Shown here: one piece after another, positions 11,512 through 23,208 of the stretch | Layout: every line of letters starts with the position of its first letter | Numbering within the stretch: position 1 is the first letter of the stretch | Origin: Siphonodentalium dalli | Taxonomy: Eukaryota; Mollusca; Scaphopoda; Gadilida; Siphonodentaliidae | DNA length: 64,000 nt | Reading direction: 5' to 3' | Assembly: GCA_032622095.1 (NCBI GenBank) | Contig: CP136069.1 | Location: forward strand, 129,251,123-129,315,122 | The notes under the pieces: generated by a model | Told to the model about the DNA's origin: nothing | The model's input: the letters and a program-made list of their open reading frames with translations, nothing else | The model's database searches: none | Made by a program: the position numbers and the translations under genes

Positions 11512-11888
11512 GTAAGTTTCCATTTCTATGTATTAGTTTTGTTTAATTCCATTGACATATAACTGCAGTCATATGGTGGTATTGGTATTTGCATTGTTTC
11601 TTGTCCCTTCTAATTTGCAACTGAATGACAAAGTGGAAACAAATATCTGCCTCAATAATCCCCCAATTAGCACTGTCTATTGGAGGCATTGTGTTACCAG
11701 TAAGCCAGTGGTCACAAAGGCTAATTAAGTTTATGACTCTAATTAACAATCAGAGTGTTGATTATCCCATTGTCCTTTACAATTGGCCTGGCTGTGTGTC
11801 TGACTTACTGAGATAGTCTTATTCCCTTAATAATTAAATGATGGATATATGTGTGTTACTAAAATATTCTATTATTTTCATTTTATAG

Positions 11889-12014
11889 CGAAAGATTCAT
11901 GATGTCTATGAATCCACAGTCACACAAGCACCATCAGCAAGTGATCAACAACCTACATGGATCTTTCAGTATACAAAAACATCGGTCATTCATAACTCTC
12001 TGATATCATTCTAA
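11889..12014 (+). CDS. Second exon of the BED protein, early stop
   Basis: An acceptor ttttcattttatag (ends 11888) is followed by a frame in the same phase, so that splicing gives THLK-RKIHDVYEST. This matches the HLKRKH..YE pattern that completes BED fingers in hAT proteins. It runs 41 codons and stops at 12012-12014, before any catalytic region. The product would be a DNA-binding-only peptide of about 90 residues. Whether this is a functional short protein or decay by internal deletion cannot be told from sequence. Confidence 0.55.
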   Translation, partial: RKIHDVYESTVTQAPSASDQQPTWIFQYTKTSVIHNSLISF

Positions 12015-12407
12015 TTTCTAGAAGATCAACCCCGACTACAAGCTGCCAATGCAACACGCTGGAATTGCCAGCTATAAATCATGATTCGCTCAGTTCTACG
12101 AACACCTATACTGGACTCAGTACATTGGCTGCTCTGTACCAAGTGTGCTTCACTGTATGTTTCATCTTGCTTGTATTAAATTTATGTTTTGTTATCAAAT
12201 AGAGTTTATATAAATAAAAAGTGTTCCTACTTCAATGATGTGCTGAAATGTAATTGTAATTGTAATTGAATTACATTTCAAAGTAATTGTAATTGTAATT
12301 AATTACATTGTGAAATAGATGTAATGGGAATTGTAATTGTAATTGAAAAATGTTGAAGTAATTGTAATTGTAATTAATTACATTCACAAGTAATTGCCCC
12401 AAGCCTG

Positions 12408-13614
12408 ACCGCAGCCTATTTATTTCTACCGTGTTCAATGTAGCGACATGTTACAATGTGTTACAAGTGTTACATTATTTCTGAGATACCAAAGAGACCG
12501 CTCGTAGACGGGTGTTACAAGTGTTACAAATGTTACAAATGTTACAAATGATTTAAAGTCCCAGTAGAAAACCGCAGCCTATTTATTTCTACCGTGTTCA
12601 ATGTAGCGACATGTTACAATGTGTTACAAGTGTTACATTATTTCTGAGATACCAAAGAGACCGCTCGTAGACGGGTGTTACAAGTGTTACAAATGTTACA
12701 AATGATTTAAAGTCCCAGTAGAAAACCGCAGCCTATTTTTTTCTACCGTGTTCAGTGTAGCGACATGTTACAATGTGTTACAAGTGTTACATTATTTCTG
12801 AGATACCAGAGAGACCGCTCGTAGACGGGTGTTACAAGTGTTACAAATGTTACAAATGTTACAAATGATTTAAAGTCCCAGTAGAAAACCGCAGCCTATT
12901 TATTTCTGCCGTGTTCAATGTAGCGACTTGTTACAATGTGTTACAAGTGTTACATTATTTCTGAGATACCAAAGAGACCGCTCGTAGACGGGTGTTACAA
13001 GTGTTACAAATGTTACAAATGATTTAAAGTCCCAGTAGAAAACCGCAGCCTATTTATTTCTACCGTGTTCAATGTAGCGACATATTACAATGTGTTACAA
13101 GTGTTACATTATTTCTGAGATACCAAAGAGACCGCTCGTAGACGGGTGTTACAAGTGTTACAAATGTTACAAATGATTTAAAGTCCCAGTAGAAAACCGC
13201 AGCCTATTTTTTTCTACCGTGTTCAGTGTAGCGACATGTTACAATGTGTTACAAGTGTTACATTATTTCTGAGATACCAAAGAGACCGCTCGTAGACGGG
13301 TGTTACAAGTGTTACAAATGTTACAAATGATTTAAAGTCCCAGTAGAAAACCGCAGCCTATTTTTTTCTACCGTGTTCAGTGTAGCGACATGTTACAATG
13401 TGTTACAAGTGTTACATTATTTCTGAGATACCAGAGAGACCGCTCGTAGACGGGTGTTACAAGTGTTACAAATGTTACAAATGTTACAAATGATTTAAAG
13501 TCCCAGTAGAAAACCGCAGCCTATTTATTTCTACCGTGTTCAATGTAGCGACATGTTACAATGTGTTACAAGTGTTACATTATTTCTGAGATACCAAAGA
13601 GACCGCTCGTAGAC
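12408..13614 (+). repeat. TGTTACAA satellite, left arm, second block
   Basis: About eight further monomers of the same satellite after the hAT insertion, ending at the 5.5-kb foldback. Monomers fall into two sub-types (ctatttatttctacc with caatgtagcg; ctatttttttctacc with cagtgtagcg), which indicates higher-order amplification. Confidence 0.92.
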
Positions 13615-15593
13615 GAGAGTGGCTAAAATGCAAGCTTGGCGCCAAGCTTGGCAGTTTTTAAGGCAGGTGACTAAAAGACAAGCTTGGCGTTTTCAAATTT
13701 TTTTAAAGCCTTTTAAACGCTGTTTTCGGGTGAATTATGCGGGAATAGCACCAGTTAATTACTTATATGGCCCATTTTCGTAAATTAATCGACAATAGTG
13801 GCAGTAATGTCCCCGATTGGTTGGTTAATAGGGGGCGTGGTCACAAAATCAAAACATCGTCTTTTTACGCAGATTTCTTGTCAGTTTTTGGTCGATTTCT
13901 CTTTTTAAACATCAGTTGGACTAAGTTTTTTATTCGAAACATGTTGAATGGTTATCAGTTATCACTGTCATAGTCGAGCTTGGCGGTTTTGAACATTATA
14001 TGCGAAGAATTTTTGACTTTTAGATGACCGACCACCGAACCGCCAAGCTCGAATAGAAAATCAAAATATTAAGCTGAATTTTCGCCGATTTCTCGTTTCT
14101 AAAACACGTTCCATCTAGTTTTTATGTAAAAACGTGTAAAATGATTATCATTCTTCACAAATATAATCGGGCTTGGCGGTTTTGAACATTATACACAAAG
14201 AATTTTTGACTTTTAGATGACCGACCACCGAACCGCCAAGCTCGAATTAAAAATCAAAATATTAAGCTGAATTTCCGTCGATTTCTCGTTTCTAAAACAC
14301 GTTCCAGCTAGTTTTTATGTAAAAACATGTAAAATGATTATCATTCGTCACAAATATACTCGAGCTTGGCGGTTTTGAATATTTTATATTAGGAATTTTT
14401 GACATTTTGATGACCGACCACCGAACCGCCAAGCTCGAATAAAAAATCAAAATATTAAGCTGAATTTTCGCCGATTTCTCGTTTCTAAAACACGTTCCAT
14501 CTAGTTTTTATGTAAAAACGTGTAAAATGATTATCATTCTTCACAAATATAATCGGGCTTGGCGGTTTTGAACATTATACACAAAGAATATTTGACTTTT
14601 AGATGACCGACCACCGAACCGCCAAGCTCGAATTAAAAATCAAAATATTAAGCTGAATTTCCGTCGATTTCTCGTTTCTAAAACACGTTCCAGCTAGTTT
14701 TTATGTAAAAACATGTAAAATGATTATCATTCGTCACAAATATACTCGAGCTTGGCGGTTTTGAATATTTTATATTAAGAATTTTTGACATTTTGATGAC
14801 CGACCACCGAACCGCCAAGCTCGAATAAAAAATCAAAATATTAAGCTGAATTTTCGCCGATTTCTCGTTTCGAAAACACGTTCCATCTAGTTTTGATGTA
14901 AAAACGTGTAAAATGATTATCATTCTTCACAAATATAATCGGGCTTGGCGGTTTTGAACATTATACACAAAGAATTTTTGACTTTTAGATGACCGACCAC
15001 CGAACCGCCAAGCTCGAATTAAAAATCAAAATATGAAGCTGAATTTCCTGAGATTTCTCGTTTCTAAAACATGTCCCAGCTATTTTTCATGTAAAAATAT
15101 GTAAAATGATGATCGTTCTTCACATATATACTCGAGCTTGGCGGTTTTTAACATTGTGTACTTAGAATTTTCGACTTTTATATGACCGCTCACAAAACCG
15201 CCAAGCCAATGCAAAATGATACCCAGACCAAACCGAGGCAAAATGATACCCACCAAATATTGTCAACGTGTACCCATTAATGATCGTCCATGCAACTAAT
15301 CAAACTTGTTCAATTATGTTATATTCTTGTTTCGATGTAGCATTGTGATTTAAATGGCACGTATATATAAGATAAGTTAGTCGTGTGTGGAACGGTCAGA
15401 ATGATAATATACATGAATTCCAGAGGGCAAACTGTAATATAATTTAATTCTCCATCCACATTAAATTATTATTATTATTATTTGTTTTTGTGGGGGGGGG
15501 GATTTGACCCAGGAGGATTTGAAAGGGCCTGAGACGTCATTTTACTTTCTTTTTAGTGTAAACATATTTTATTTCCAACATAACATAATATGC

Positions 15594-15960
15594 CACTCTT
15601 TAGCGTTTGGTGCCAAAGAGCGGTATAGGCCTACTGCTCTTTAGCCCTCGGTGCTAAAGAGCGGTCCAGGTTGGATGAGCGGCACGTGCGTTGCCAAGAT
15701 ATTTTGCGCATTGCGCCAACACATAACGTTATAATCCGTATCGCTCTTTAGCTCTCATCGCTAATGAGTGGTGTGCCGTTCTTTAGCCACCAGTGCTAAA
15801 GAGCTGTCCATGTTGGACGAGCGGCACGTGCGTTGCCAAGATATTTTGCGTGTAACGTTATAATCCGTACCGCTCTTTAGCCCTCATCACTAAAGAGCGG
15901 TATACCGTTCTTTAGCCCTCAGTACTAAAGAGCGGTATACCGTTCTTTAGCCACTTCGTA
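15594..15960. repeat. CTCTTTAGC hairpin cluster in the foldback centre
   Basis: At least five imperfect palindromes of the form ccgctctttagccctc...gctaaagagcgg, plus a duplicated ~170-bp segment containing gagcggcacgtgcgttgcca (15679 and 15819). No coding content. Confidence 0.75.
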
Positions 15961-17506
15961 TTATATATTACTCACCATTGCCACTATCTTTCTGGAACTG
16001 ATGTTGTAGAGAGTGAGTAGTTGGGCGCGAAGCGCCCGGGATGGTCGAAAAGATCGAGTGATCTTCTCCTTCACCCCACGGTTTGTTGTTGTTGGAGATA
16101 TAGCACATAGAAAATAGTCATGTCTGAACCCGGCAAAAGCGGACATAATGAATTAATGTTATTTCTTTGGTTGAATTGATTGGATGGATTATTTGGGGAA
16201 GAGCCCACGAGCTTTAATATGGGGTGTGAGGGGTGACCCGGTGGGTCCCTTTAATATATGGTTGAGTATATGGTTGAGCTGAGCGTGTCATCTGGTGCGC
16301 TGAAAAAGGAGCGGGGCCCGTGTTTTAATTTTAAAATAGTGTTAGTTTGTTAGTTGTTTAAAAAGACAACCAACCGCAAGGCAGAGCGTGTGATTCAATG
16401 TGATTCAATGTGATTCAATGCGCCATCATACCGCTATTCTGCTATAGCCAAATGCGCAGAGACAGTGTGTTTTGTTTATTTCGTTGTTACTGGATGTGCC
16501 GCCCTACATTCCATAGCACGGGCGTAGGTGAAGACTCTGACAATTTTATGTGCAGAGTTGTTGGGTTCCGATCAGTGAAGTAAATCTGAAGATTATGTAC
16601 AAGATAGACTTTAATTGTTGACGATGTGAATGGTTTTGTACAGAGATATATATGATTACATGGTTACATTCAATATATTTTTTTTGGTTTTATATTTTTT
16701 TGGTAATTTCTTTATTTTGTTAAAATTTGTATACATTTTGTACATTTGCTGATGTTGTTCGCTCACCAGCGGGAATTTATAGCAAGAAGGCGTGTCTAAA
16801 TCAACTCAAACGAAACCCACACCGTCGCACTTGCGTGTCATCGTTAACACTTTGCATGATCGGCGGCATGTACACAAAAGTGACGAGTGTTCTGCGGGGA
16901 AGCAAAACAAAAACAACCCTGTCAAAACAGCGGCACATAGACGTGTCACTGAATAAACAGTTCCACCACTTCACTTACCAATGCACTGTATGGTGTGTTT
17001 ATGAGCGATAACAGTTTGTCCGATTTAGTAAGCGTCATGAATTGTTTTTAAAGCAATTGCTAGTCAATTGAGCTGTGTCTAAAAAAATAAAACAAATCAT
17101 GAGTTGGGGTTCAGATTCCCACGTTGAACCAACGCGTTTAGTTTGATAATTCTGACAGAGGGTATGGATCTATTCTGTAACGGAGTATTCGTGTCGATTA
17201 TAATTCACTTCATCCTGGTGAGTAAACTACTCGAATTGCAACTAACCGGTTCTTGGCTAATCAGTGATATATATAAAATAAATGAAACCTAAATTAATGG
17301 GGACGGATGAAAGAAAACTCAAGAAAGCTAAAAATTATCTCAAGCCTTTCCCATCTGATCGATACGCATCCCTCACTTATCGGGGAAGTGGCATGTCGCC
17401 AAAGAGGAAAAGACTTCATATAAGCCATCGGGCTTGTTGTCTGGTCCTCATTTCCATACATTATCTCTTCTATTTTGCATATTAATTTTGTATCACCTGT
17501 ACACGT
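15961..17506. other. Unique centre of the 5.5-kb foldback
   Basis: Contains three short unassigned frames that are repeated in copy 2. A minus frame at 15961-16146 starts at an ATG and ends in a donor-like aatg/gtgagt (about 15968-15977), so it could be a captured first exon. Plus frames at 16727-17011 and 17282-17485 have no recognisable motif. A run of agtgattcaatgtgattcaatg repeats lies at 16391-16420. I see no transposase. Confidence 0.45.
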
Positions 17507-19103
17507 GCATATTATGTTATGTTGGAAATAAAATATGTTTACACTAAAAAGAAAGAAAAATGACGTCTCAGGCCCTTTCAAATCCTCCTGGGTCAAATCC
17601 CCCCCCCCCCCCCACAAAAACAAATAATAATAATAATAATTTAATGTGGATGGAGAATTAAATTATATTACAGTTTGCCCTCTGGAATTCATGTATATTA
17701 TCATTCTGACCGTTCCACACACGACTAACTTATCTTATATATACGTGCCATTTAAATCACAATGCTACATCCAAACAAGAATATAACATAATTGAACAAG
17801 TTTGATTAGTTGCATGGACGATCATTAATGGGTACACGTTGACAATATTTGGTGGGTATCATTTTGCCTCGGTTTGGTCTGGGTATCATTTTGCATTGGC
17901 TTGGCGGTTCTGTGAGCGGTCATATAAAAGTCGAAAATTCTAAGTACACAATGTTAAAAACCGCCAAGCTCGAGTATATATGTGAAGAACGATAATCATT
18001 TTACATATTTTTACATGAAAAATAGCTGGGACATGTTTTAGAAACGAGAAATCTCAGGAAATTCAGCTTCATATTTTGATTTTTAATTCGAGCTTGGCGG
18101 TTCGGTGGTCGGTCATCTAAAAGTCAAAAATTCTTTGTGTATAATGTTCAAAACCGCCAAGCCCGATTATATTTGTGAAGAATGATAATCATTTTACACG
18201 TTTTTACATCAAAACTAGATGGAACGTGTTTTAGAAACGAGAAATCGGCGAAAATTCAGCTTAATATTTAGATTTTTTATTCGAGCTTGGCGGTTCGGTG
18301 GTCGGTCATCAAAATGTCAAAAATTCTTAATATAAAATATTCAAAACCGCCAAGCTCGAGTATATTTGTGACGAATGATAATCATTTTACATGTTTTTAC
18401 ATAAAAACTAGCTGGAACGTGTTTTAGAAACGAGAAATCGACGGAAATTCAGCTTAATATTTTGATTTTTAATTCGAGCTTGGCGGTTCGGTGGTCGGTC
18501 ATCTAAAAGTCAAAAATTCTTTGTGTATAATGTTCAAAACCGCCAAGCCCGATTATATTTGTGAAGAATGATAATCATTTTACACGTTTTTACATAAAAA
18601 CTAGATGGAACGTGTTTTAGAAACGAGAAATCGGCGAAAATTCAGCTTAATATTTTGATTTTTTATTCGAGGTTGGCGGTTCGGTGGTCGGTCATCTAAA
18701 AGTAAAAAATTCTTCGCATATAATGTTCAAAACCGCCAAGCTCGACTATGAGAGCGATAACTGATAACCATTCAACATGTTTCGAATAAAAAACTTAGTC
18801 CAACTGATGTTTAAAAAGAGAAATCGACCAAAAACTGACAAGAAATCTGCGTAAAAAGACGATGTTTTGATTTTGTGACCACGCCCCTTTTAACCAACCA
18901 ATCGGGGACATTACTGCCACTATTGTCGATTAATTTACGAAAATGGGCCATATAAGTAATTAACTGGTGCTATTCCCGCATAATTCACCCGAAAACAGCG
19001 TTTAAAAGGCTTTTAAAAAATTTGAAAACGCCAAGCTTGTCTTTTAGTCACCTGCCTTAAAAACTGCCAAGCTTGGCACCAAGCTTGCATTTTAGCCACT
19101 CTC

Positions 19104-19664
19104 CTCGTAGACGGGTGTTACAAGTGTTACAAATGTTACAAATGATTTAAAGTCCCAGTAGAAAACCGCAGCCTATTTATTTCTACCGTGTTCAATGTAG
19201 CGACATGTTACAATGTGTTACATTATTTCTGAGATACCAAAGAGACCGCTCGTAGACGGGTGTTACAAGTGTTACAAATGTTACAAATGTTACAAATGAT
19301 TTAAAGTCCCAGTAGAAAACCGCAGCCTATTTATTTCTACCGTGTTCAATGTAGCGACATGTTACAATGTGTTACAAGTGTTACATTATTTCTGAGATAC
19401 CAAAGAGACCGCTCGTAGACGGGTGTTACAAGTGTTACAAATGTTACAAATGATTTAAAGTCCCAGTAGAAAACCGCAGCCTATTTTTTTCTACCGTGTT
19501 CAGTGTAGCGACATGTTACAATGTGTTACAAGTGTTACATTATTTCTGAGATACCAGAGAGACCGCTCGTAGACGGGTGTTACAAGTGTTACAAATGTTA
19601 CAAATGTTACAAATGATTTAAAGTCCCAGTAGAAAACCGCAGCCTATTTTTTTCTACCGTGTTC
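19104..19664 (+). repeat. TGTTACAA satellite between foldback and palindrome array, copy 1
   Basis: Three to four monomers continuing the left-arm satellite after the 5.5-kb foldback. One monomer (19200-19225) lacks the caagtgtta segment. Confidence 0.9.
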
Positions 19665-20060
19665 AGTTAGCTAACTTGATTAAACAAGTTACTAACTGGA
19701 TTAATCAAGTTAGTAACTTGATTAATCCAGTTAGCTAACTTGATTAAACAAGTTAGTAACTTGATTAAACAAGTTAGCTAACTTGATTAAACAAGTTAGC
19801 TAACTTGATTAAACAAGTTACTAACTGGATTAATCAAGTTAGTAACTTGATTAATCCAGTTAGCTAACTTGATTAAACAAGTTAGTAACTTGATTAAACA
19901 AGTTAGCTAACTTGATTAATCAAGTTACTAACTGGATTAATCAAGTTAGTAACTTGATTAATCAAGTTAGCTAACTTGATTAAACAAGTTAGCTAACTTG
20001 ATTAAACAAGTTAGCTAACTGGATTAAACAAGTTAGTAACTTGTTTAATCAAGTTAGTAA
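19665..20060. repeat. 22-bp palindromic satellite TTAGCTAACTTGATTAA, copy 1
   Basis: Tandem 22-base units such as gttagctaacttgattaaac, with variants ending aatcaagttac or ggattaatcc. Each unit is close to self-complementary, so the array can pair with itself in many registers. It begins abruptly inside a satellite monomer after ctaccgtgttca. Confidence 0.92.
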
Positions 20061-20093
20061 CAAAAGAGGAGGTGGCGGTTCTACGCTGCCGTA

Positions 20094-20340
20094 GAATCTA
20101 TATCTATTGAAACGGAATTGTCTCTTATAGAATCCAAGAACGATTATTGGTTTGAAAATAGAGACTATTTGGTTTGAATCTATATCTATTGAAATGGAAT
20201 TGTCTCTTATAGAATCCAAGAACGACCATTGGTTTGAAAATAGAGACTATTTGGTTTGAATCTATATCTATTGAAACGGAATTGTCTCTTATAGAATCAA
20301 AGAACGACCATTGGTTTAAAAATGGAGACTATGGTTTTTA
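20094..20340 (+). repeat. 82-bp tandem repeat, three units, copy 1
   Basis: gaatctatatctattgaaa occurs at 20094, 20176 and 20258, each followed by cggaattgtctcttatagaa or a close variant. Non-coding. Confidence 0.9.
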
Positions 20341-22737
20341 CAAACCACCATTATCTTTTATTTAATGTAATTTCCGACCGAATGGCTGCTCATACTCTTC
20401 TTTGATACGTTCAGATTAGCCAAACGTCGAGTAAATAAAAACTTTATATAAACTAACCACAGTTAAAGTCTTACCCTACCGTCATCTTAGCAAATTAACT
20501 GGACCACTTAACCAGGGGTTGTGTGAGATTGAATTTTATAAAATATTCTCATTCGGCACAGTAACATTTGAAACAATTGGGGCTATATGCATATATGTAC
20601 TAGCCTTAATATTGCTGAGTTTACCTTTTAGTCAAATTGGACATATGAATCCCAAGTATCAGTCAACATGGGTGTACCCAGTGAATCTTGCCCATGGGTA
20701 CCTCTTAAATTATCACCTAAATTGCCCCATGCAAGCCAATGCCTGGTAACATACATGTATATGTTGGTGTTGAGATCCTATTCACCACGAGACCAATATA
20801 TCAATCACCCCTTGCACCCCCCATATGATCACTCCCAGCCCCAACCCTGAATTTTGTTTACCTTAATTAACATCTAATGGCCAGCTATTCGAATTTCATC
20901 ATACAATAATAGAAGTTTGGAGAATTGTCCTACCTACATGAAGTTTATCTTCCCTACCACTGGCCATTAGATGTTAAGGTAGAAAATATTCAGTAAACTT
21001 GGTACAAAAAATCCAATGCCTCTGCTGAAAATCAGGCTTCCTTGTTACCAACTGACCAATGACAATTTTTTGATGAGTCATATTAAATGATAAAATGAGA
21101 GTATCTGGCTTCTATATGTTAAGGTAAGAAAAATCAGACAAGGGTGTGATCAGGGTGGGCGGGGATGTAACCAATGTTTTCTTCCCAGGGATGTGAAGGG
21201 TGAGAAACTGTTACACTGGTTTGTTGGCTGGTAATATATCACAATATTGAGATATCCTATCATAGTTCATCAATGGTCTGTCATAATCGCCAATTAGCTT
21301 AATACTGCAGGTGCCATTGTTTAGTCAGTGAATGTGGTCTGAAGCCAACTAATCTCTTGATGACCCAGAGGCTAATCCATGTCTGTGCTGACTGTAATCA
21401 AAACACCATGTAATATTGCACTCAATTGAAATATCAGATATCTGGACTGAAACAGTTAGGATGTTTTAATGATGGCACGATGTAATACTATTGGTGTTCC
21501 CAGAATGGTGGGTCCTAAAATAGTAGAACAAAATTTCAACTTTTTATCAATATTTTATTCCCTATACCCCACTGGACCAGGCTAAATTAAATTGAATGAA
21601 TGCAAACCCTATTCATTGTGAAATTATCTAAATGCATCCAAAAATGTTTCTGTTGCATTTTTTATATATATGTTTGTTGTTGTTTTTAACATGTTTGATA
21701 TGCTGTGTGAGTTCACTTTAAGAGGAATTTCTAAAACGAGTTCTAAACTAGGCCCTGCAATACATGTTTACCAGTTACAAGTGCAGTAATGGCATTTGAT
21801 TGTAATTTTTAGGCATTACAATTTACCAAACTAAATCAAATATTAACCAATCTGAACCAAATATTAACGGATTTAAATTATTTTTTAGTATATTTTGAAA
21901 ATGCCTATCCCCATTTTTTTTCTGGAGACTGGTATCCCCAACTTTGCCCAATTAGGCGGGTGATTAAAAGCATGTTCTCATGCAGGTAACTCCCTCATCA
22001 AACATTTGTTCATATATATAGTTGTATATTTCTTGGGCAAATAAAAACCTCCCTACCCCATCAAATTTTTCATATATGATTGACTGAGAACATAGAGTGC
22101 AGGCAGGAAAAAACACCAGGATACAAGGACCAGGTGGGTGGGTTTTTCTGAATGCCAATAGCAGATTTTTCCATTGCCATGTAACTGTTTCTCCAAATCC
22201 ATGTTTAAAGATAAATTATGACTACTAAAGTGATTTTAAATGTACAGACTTATAAACTGGACAAATATAAAGCATTAATCTAGTGAAGGGGGCTCTAATT
22301 TCAATATTTACACAATAATTGTTCTTTTATAACACAATATCATGGGGTGGGTTCCGCTTCTTACGAGGAAAAAATTGAACTGAAAAAATAAAAGATTCCA
22401 TCAATTCTCATTGATGTATTTTACATTAAATTATAGCTGCAATGCCAATGTCAGCTCATTATATTCTTCTGTTAAATTAAATGGTATGATAAAACAGATT
22501 TCCTGAACATGTATTATTGTAGGATGTTCATCATTGGATAGATGGGACCTTGAATACCTACCGATATAATGAAAAGCTGAGTAATTGAACATAACATGAT
22601 AATTATTTCAAAACAAGTATTCATCTTTGAGATGACAACATTTTAATTCGGTATTACAATTTCTGCCACATGGGCTTGTAATGCACACCATTGCCCACCC
22701 CTTTCCAAACCCGCACTGCCCTTATGCATCGTCCCTA
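20341..22737. other. Core region of the duplicated block, copy 1
   Basis: AT-rich, repeat-poor sequence, with a small inverted-repeat element at about 20865-20982 (acatctaatggccag at one end and its complement at the other). The plus frame 20519-20749 encodes one hydrophobic segment (YVLALILLSLPF) but has no recognised family. This may be the internal part of the outer foldback; no transposase motif seen. Confidence 0.5.
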
Positions 22738-23152
22738 TCTCATATATATTTTGAAGACCTCTGTTTGTTTGTCTGTCTGTCTGTATGTCTGTCATTGATA
22801 CAAATCTACGATTCTCGACCGATCGGGACGAAACTTGGTACGTGTGTGTAGTTTGATCAGGCGGTGGACGTTGTCGTATTGGCGAGCCCGTGCGGTGCCC
22901 GCTTCGCGCATGCGCAGACGAGATCTCGGAAACGGGTGGAGCTATCGACTTGAAATTTGGTGTGTGAATGTATCTTGCCCCGGATACGAATTTTATCGGG
23001 TCGCCGAGCCCGTGCGACACCAGCTTCGCGCATGCGCAGACCAGATCTCGGAAACGGGTAGAGCTATCGACTTGAAATTTCGGGCTGGGTAGAGCTATCA
23101 ACTTGAAATTTGGTTTTGGAATAGCCCGGACAACGTCGGGCTCATCGGCTAG
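22738..23152 (+). mobile_element. Helitron-like element 1, 415 bp (only in copy 1)
   Basis: Starts TC (tctcatatatattttgaag) and ends with a hairpin (gcccggacaacgtcgggc) about 8 bases before a terminal CTAG, the canonical Helitron 3' structure. It abuts the next Helitron head to tail. The interior has a (ctgt)n run and two units of a ~122-bp GC-rich repeat. No Rep/helicase, so non-autonomous. Confidence 0.85.
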
Positions 23153-23174
23153 TCTCATATATATTTTGAAGACC

Positions 23175-23208
<34 letters not shown>

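Larger units (their letters stand above)
10837..12407 (+). mobile_element. hAT element inserted in the satellite, 1571 bp
   Basis: Ends are CAGGGATGGGGTAATTG (left) and the complement of CAGGCTTGGGGCAATTAC (right), a hAT-type terminus. The flanks are an exact 8-bp duplication, accgcagc (10829-10836 and 12408-12415), and the neighbouring satellite monomers show the empty site aaaaccgcagcctattt. Both subterminal regions are rich in the 6-mer TGTAAT/taattg, the sort of repeated motif transposases bind. The interior carries a split BED zinc-finger frame but no hAT catalytic or dimerisation region, so the element is truncated or non-autonomous. Confidence 0.92.
13615..19103. mobile_element. 5.5-kb foldback element with hairpin-array arms, copy 1
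   Basis: Ends are gagagtggctaaaatgcaag and its complement. Flanked by an exact 9-bp duplication, ctcgtagac (13606-13614 and 19104-19112), with neighbouring satellite monomers showing the uninterrupted site. A 9-bp duplication suits Mutator-like or Merlin elements. Left arm 13615-15593, centre 15594-17506, right arm 17507-19103. The arms hold tandem ~192-bp monomers (seven hairpins left, five right), each containing a hairpin made of gagcttggcggtt and aaccgccaagctc. Small open frames in the centre are not recognised, so it is presumably non-autonomous and mobilised in trans. Confidence 0.9.

Noticed and set aside
15961-16146. Minus frame ending in a donor-like site in the foldback centre
   Set aside because: No downstream exon before the arm, no recognisable domain; kept only as a note in the centre entry.
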